This document shows positions 59,266-64,000 of a DNA stretch of 64,000 nucleotides, in pieces. Position numbers and translations under genes: made by a program. The notes under the pieces were generated by a model. It saw only the letters and a list, made by a program, of their open reading frames with translations, ran no database searches and was not told where the DNA came from. The stretch spans positions 558,001 through 622,000 of the forward strand of contig CANPUZ010000059.1 in assembly GCA_947579665.1 (NCBI GenBank), given 5' to 3'. Position 1 is the stretch's first letter; each line of letters opens with the position of its first letter. The DNA is from Sympetrum striolatum. Taxonomy: Eukaryota; Arthropoda; Insecta; Odonata; Libellulidae.

Positions 59266-62200
59266 TTTACTTCATCTCACTTTGACGAAGATGTTTACCG
59301 TTCAAACTAATCCCCCATTGACAATCTCTTACCCCAGAGTCCTTTCTTTTCGAGAACGAGTGTTTGAAGTGTGCGTGATCCAAAATATGAAACAAAAATG
59401 CCGTTTTTCCTGGCTCAATGTTGGCAGAAGCCAACATAAAAAAAATTAACAAATAAATGTGTACAATACATGTCCTTTTTGGTTGTTTGACTGTTTATCC
59501 AGGAAGGAATGCTCGGTTTTTGTATTAGAAGTGTGTTGGAAGGTGCTTATGGAATAGTTAATTTATCTGTATAGCTGCTATGGTATTAAAAATAGCTTTG
59601 AACGTGAGAATGAATATCCGTCCTTTTTCCATTTACTAATAATTAAATAAAATGTTTAAACGTACCAAAATTGCAATAACTCGTGTAATTGATAATTTTC
59701 ATATAAGAATTAATTCATGAGTTTCAAACTTTTAAAATATGTAGCAGAGGGGATAATATTTTGATTTTATTTACCAAAATAACACTGTTTTGAACTCCAT
59801 CTGTCGGAAAATAATGAACATTAATTTCACTCCTTTTGAAAAAAAGAGTTAAAATGTGAGGTGAAAATAAATCTTCGATTTTTTTATGAAACTTTTAGTT
59901 TATTTATATTTGACTGTGACAAAATGATTAGAAATATATTGAAAATCGTAAATCATTTGTAATCGTATAATCATTTGTTATTAGATATCTTTCCTTTTGA
60001 GTTCAACCTCGTGGTTGTGAAAGTGTCTGTCCTAAAGAGCTAGACAGGCAGGGACATAGTTCCTGTTCCACTGGATCTCACCAAAGAACTGTTTATCACG
60101 TTCCTCCGACGAATATTTACACTTTTCATGTTTGCAGATGAAACGAGTTACAGAGGCGGCTTAGCATGTAAGAATCATCTAGATCATTGAATTACAAGTG
60201 CAATTCCGCCAATGACTGTTCTCTGAAAAATCTCTGAATGGCCTCACTACATCTAGGGACTAACTCTGTTGGAATATTTCTCAAAATTACGAAATATGTC
60301 GCTGGACTAGATTACGGAGATAGTTCTGATTGTTTGTCAATGGTAAAGCTTTCTCAACCCATGAACCTTACAATACTTTCAACAAGAAAGAAAGTTTGCT
60401 CTCATTTGCAGATAGTCATCTTAAGAAATCACTTGTTTTACATAACATTTCTATTTTCCTGAGAAAAACAACTCTTGAACTATTGGTCAAAATGGCAAGA
60501 TTATGCCGAAGCTTATTTTTATACAAATAAGTTGAGTTTGATTTGGAATCATTTTCAGACTAAAGAAGACATTTTCTGGTAAGATTATCCTGCAGCTAAT
60601 TACTACTAAGTATTTGAATTGGTGCAGGTTTTGTTTAGGCGGTTATTTAAAGTTCCTGTTATGACTACAACTTACTTCATTGCTAGTTATGAATGAATAA
60701 CCTAAGATTTTAGAATAAAAGCAGACCTAATTAACCATACACAATAACATAAACCATATACAAACCTCAGTACTTCGTCTTCGATTGTTAAGATATTTGC
60801 TCAAGTTCATAGAAGTAAGTCGATGTTATTTTAGGAAAATAAAGAAATGACGAATTCCCATACTGTACTATAAGCGATCAAGCATTAGGATAATTTATGC
60901 AAAATATCCTTCGTGTTCTGAAAGTTGGAGAGCTTGCAACTATACAATTCATTATTATGTAAGTTATAAGTTTTGTTTGAATCTGTTTCCCACAAACATG
61001 GTGTTTCCATTGAGATTCCAAATTATTAAATAGCTTCCAGTCAGCTTTAAATGTTAATCAAAACAACTATGTTATTTGAGAACTCTACACTTCATTATAC
61101 TATTAAAAATATTCTTTTAAATTATTAGAGGGTATCTATCTATCTTTAAAGTCTCACAACTTCCTTGAGTGTACATTCACAGTGTCCTTGGTAATTAGAA
61201 ACATCTTTATAGTTTCTTGTGAACTGGAAAAAAATTAATTCTCTATGAAATTCTTCAAAATCAACTGCTGTGTTGAGACAAACATTCAAATAGTGTTTCC
61301 GAAGTCTTACAAATGACTTTAAAATTGCATGATGCATTTGAATCCTTTTCAGTTATTTGCATTAGGTATTTTCTTAGAGAGAAAATTAAATGTGCTTACT
61401 TCTATCTTAAGGTATTCAAGCATCCAATTTAACAGATTTAAAAAAAATGAATTTTTTGGAGCTTGTTCGCAAGTGAAGTGATTTTTTTCAATCTATACGA
61501 ATAACATTTTAGCCCTTTCAGTTTAAAATTTTCCACTAATACTTGATTGTGTTAATACTTGGTACACATATTTGAACTATGCTAATTATTATCCATCGTT
61601 GTAGTTAAACAATTTTTACTGTAAATTTCTACTATATTATTTCAATGCTTTGATGAGATATTTTGCTTTTTTTTACTGTGACTTCTTGGGGGGGCTACAG
61701 CCCCCATAGACTCCCTCCTGGATCTGCCACTGACTGTCATAACTAAAAATTGAAAAGAATTTGCTAAATGACTGAAATAGGGTGTAATTATAATGTATAT
61801 AATCATTGATTGAATCGAACCTACATCTTGCATTAGTCGTACACTAGCTGCTGATGTCCATGAACCACAACAACAAGGTCCTCTGTATAGATATCAAACG
61901 AATATAAGGCTGTGAAGGTTTCATTTTGATAATAGGACCAGGTTCGACTCCAGCGCTATATCAAATGCTTTCATAAGAAATGCATGTGTAGTTTGTTTCC
62001 ATTGTATTAAAGGCCTTCCTTTTTATTTAAATTGGGAATAATGATCCCATGAAATGAAAACAAGTACCAAAATAAGGGAAAATTGAATATTGAGTCTAAT
62101 TTCGGACATTGAATATACTCTAGGAGATGTATGGCAAATTAAACAATATAAACATTTTGCAGTATTTAAAAAACAATTCACCTGACAAGTATTGTTGAAT

Positions 62201-62690
62201 CGGAGCTCAAGCTCTCAATAAAACACGGGGATTTCAAGCCAATCTTATTATACTTTCATTGACATATTTATGAACATTTTGAGCTGATATGATTCACTAT
62301 TGGTTCATTAGAACCTAATGTATTTACAGATAGGTATATGTATAAATATTGCATGCAAACAGAGAAATAAGAACCCGTCCGCTTGACGGTGGTTAACACT
62401 TTTATATAAATATGTACATATATGTCACTTACACATTAATGCCAAGCCTTCTTAAATGACAAAAAGGCCAATTTGAATTGGATACATAACAACAGCAGCG
62501 AGATTATTTAATAAATTATCACAATCATGTAAATTGAGCTTTTTACATTTTTAAAATCAACAACTAAATTTAAGGGACCACCCAGTCTACAACAAGCAAT
62601 ACCCTACACCCCCTAATACATAATTTCTTTAATTTTCCTTCAAGAGTTCTTCCAACAAGTGTTTCTTTAAAATTCCTTCAAATTATTTAA
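59266..62690. other. Long low-information stretch
   Basis: Mostly AT-rich with short chance frames. Exceptions: an exon-like piece near 60139 (TGTTTGCAG acceptor, open in one phase for nine codons, then GTAAGA); a GC-rich insert at 61688-61732 (GGGGGGGCTACAGCCCCC, then CTCCCTCCTGGATCTGCCAC), which resembles an element terminus seen in many invertebrates; and an isolated T-arm-like module with GGTTCGACTCCAGCGC near 61932. Confidence 0.4.
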
Positions 62691-62698
62691 TTATTTTC

Positions 62699-64000
62699 TC
62701 AATATCCTTTTTTATTCATTTGTAGAAATGTTTTTCCCTCCTTATTCCTCACCCTCAATAACTTATTAAAAACCTCACTTGAAAACTTATCTTTCATCAA
62801 ATCAAAAATATGATATGCGACATTTGCTTCATGGATATCTGATTTAATCATGATATGGAAGAATGTGTTCCCATTGTTATCTTGTGCCAGAAGAAACTCT
62901 TCAAAACGACTTTCACGTCTTAGCAACTGTTGTGCATAATCTGTTAAATACGTTGGGTTCATTCCTAAACATTCTGCTGCAAAACCCAAACATGTCTCAC
63001 CATCTACATTTCTGTCCAACAAAAGGTCTGCTATTTCATTTTCACGCAAATATAAACGGAGAAAAGTTAATTCTTTGTTATAATTATTATAAGCAGCAAA
63101 ATGAAATATGTTTAGATTATAACTATTTTTACCTTTAAGCAACATTTTCAAACCCTTTTCCCCAATGATTCCCTTGATACCATTTAAATTGCCTATTAAT
63201 GTATTTGTGGAATGAATTTCAAATAAGAAATGAATGACATAACTATCATCATTATCTTTACTGAGGAGCAATTCCTTAGTCTCCTCTTCCCCTAAAATAT
63301 TTTCACAACCTTTAATAAAACCCTCTAAAATTTTATCCTTAGAAGCAGCGAAATGAAAAATGCTATTAACACCACATTTTTTACCTTTAAGCAACATTTT
63401 CAAACCCTCTTCCCCAATAATTCCCTTGATACTATTCAAGTTGTCTATTAATATTTTAATGGAATTATACTTAAATAAGCTATGAATTACATTTTAATTA
63501 TCTTTATCTTTACTGAGGAGTAATTCCTTAGTCTCTTCTTTTTCTAAAATTTTGTTACAATATTGAATTATACCCAGTAAAATTATATCCTTTAAAGCAT
63601 AGTAATGAAATATGTTTTGGTTATTCCTATTTTTACTTTTAAGCAGCTCTTTGAAATTCTCTTTTCCAACAATTTCTCTGATACTATTCAAATTGTTGAT
63701 TAAAATTTTTGGGGAATTGAACATAAATAAGCAGTTAATTACATTACGGTCATACTTATCTTCGCTAAGGAGTGTTTCCTTCAATTCATCTTTTTCGAGA
63801 TAATTACCAAATAATTAAATAATTTCATTAATATTCTTATCCACATTGAAAGCAGCTAAATGAAGTGCATTATTTAAGTTTCTATCTTTACTCGTTAAGA
63901 ACATTTTCATGGTGCAATTATCTGTAAGCACCTGCTCAATGACTTTCAAATATTTCACCATTGGGGTGTTTTGACACCTTTCAATGAAAGTGTGTATTAA
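62699..64000 (-). pseudogene. Ankyrin-like repeat gene, 3' part, two in-frame stops
   Basis: On the minus strand one frame runs from the window edge (64000) to TAA at 62699. It is broken only by TAA near 63816 and TAA at 63494. It encodes alternating ankyrin-style helices (NALHLAAFN, NIFHYYALKD, SIFHFAASKD, NIFHFAAYNN, TCLGFAAE, TFFHIMIKSD) and KELLLSKD-type loops. An 84-residue block repeats three times. Ankyrin-like solenoids bind proteins; no transmembrane or catalytic segment is visible in this part. By alignment with neighbouring repeats the stops replace ordinary residues (a Gln position and a Ser/Arg position). The 5' part lies outside the window. Confidence 0.75.
63145..63700. repeat. 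252-bp coding tandem repeat (three copies)
   Basis: CAAACCC(T/C)(T/C)TTCCCCAAT(G/A)ATTCCCTTGATAC begins near 63148 and 63400. A more diverged copy (TTCTCTTTTCCAACAATTTCTCTGATAC) begins near 63652, a constant 252 bp (84 codons) apart, so the ankyrin-like unit was duplicated as a block. Confidence 0.9.

Noticed and set aside
59267..59452. 61-codon minus-strand frame with protein-like composition
   Set aside because: No recognisable domain and no splice context; it overlaps the edge of the 58.2-59.3 kb diverged repeat.
62863..63138. 91-codon plus-strand frame opposite the ankyrin-like gene
   Set aside because: It is a shadow of the minus-strand coding repeats; the minus frame has repeated ankyrin-type signatures and this one does not.

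Overview
The window reads as repeat-dense, AT-rich arthropod (most likely insect) nuclear DNA. The reasons are a split ZAD (zinc-finger-associated) domain gene, BEL/Pao, Penelope-like, CR1/Jockey-like and Tigger/pogo elements, and spliceosomal introns. There is nothing prokaryotic: no operons, no ribosome-binding sites, no CRISPR. Most open reading frames are chance or decayed transposon remnants. I recognise two host-type genes, and both carry in-frame stops: a ZAD gene spread over about 14 kb on the + strand (31.0-45.05 kb), and an ankyrin-like tandem-repeat gene on the - strand at the right edge (62.7-64 kb).

Layout. 1-5131 is a giant imperfect palindrome with arms of about 1.65 kb, each carrying a CRE palindrome and an inverted CCAAT box. 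5.1-13.6 kb is mainly unassigned AT-rich DNA with several small tandem duplications (6.9, 11.87 and 13.08 kb) and a small nested-palindrome element (9.17 kb). 13.66-14.44 kb is a strongly G-rich minisatellite, followed directly by a BEL/Pao retrotransposon (14.46-19.76 kb). That element has lost its 5' LTR, keeps its 3' LTR, and has many nonsense codons. 19.76-30.24 kb is an array of about 1.1 kb units built from about six related modules, each with a tRNA T-arm-like motif (consensus GGTTCGATnCCAG). One end of each unit is a 7-bp-stem hairpin plus TTTTACTC; the other is a TATC microsatellite. Six more copies lie at 33.6, 45.1, 46.9, 47.9, 49.0 and 52.6 kb. I regard this family as the most unusual content of the window.

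From 31 kb on, the ZAD gene's introns have filled with transposons: a modular repeat, CR1-like and Penelope reverse transcriptases, a tRNA-like SINE head, an LTR/primer-binding-site remnant, a 42-bp minisatellite with higher-order structure, and a non-LTR reverse transcriptase interrupted by a Penelope-like insertion with a perfect 14-bp target duplication. 50.0-51.55 kb is a broken Tigger transposase with one terminal repeat. 53.4-62.7 kb is low-information AT-rich DNA with several degenerate tandem repeats.

All calls come from reading the sequence by eye. No alignment, database search or folding program was run, so family names rest on motif recognition and boundaries are approximate unless marked by a target duplication or terminal motif.
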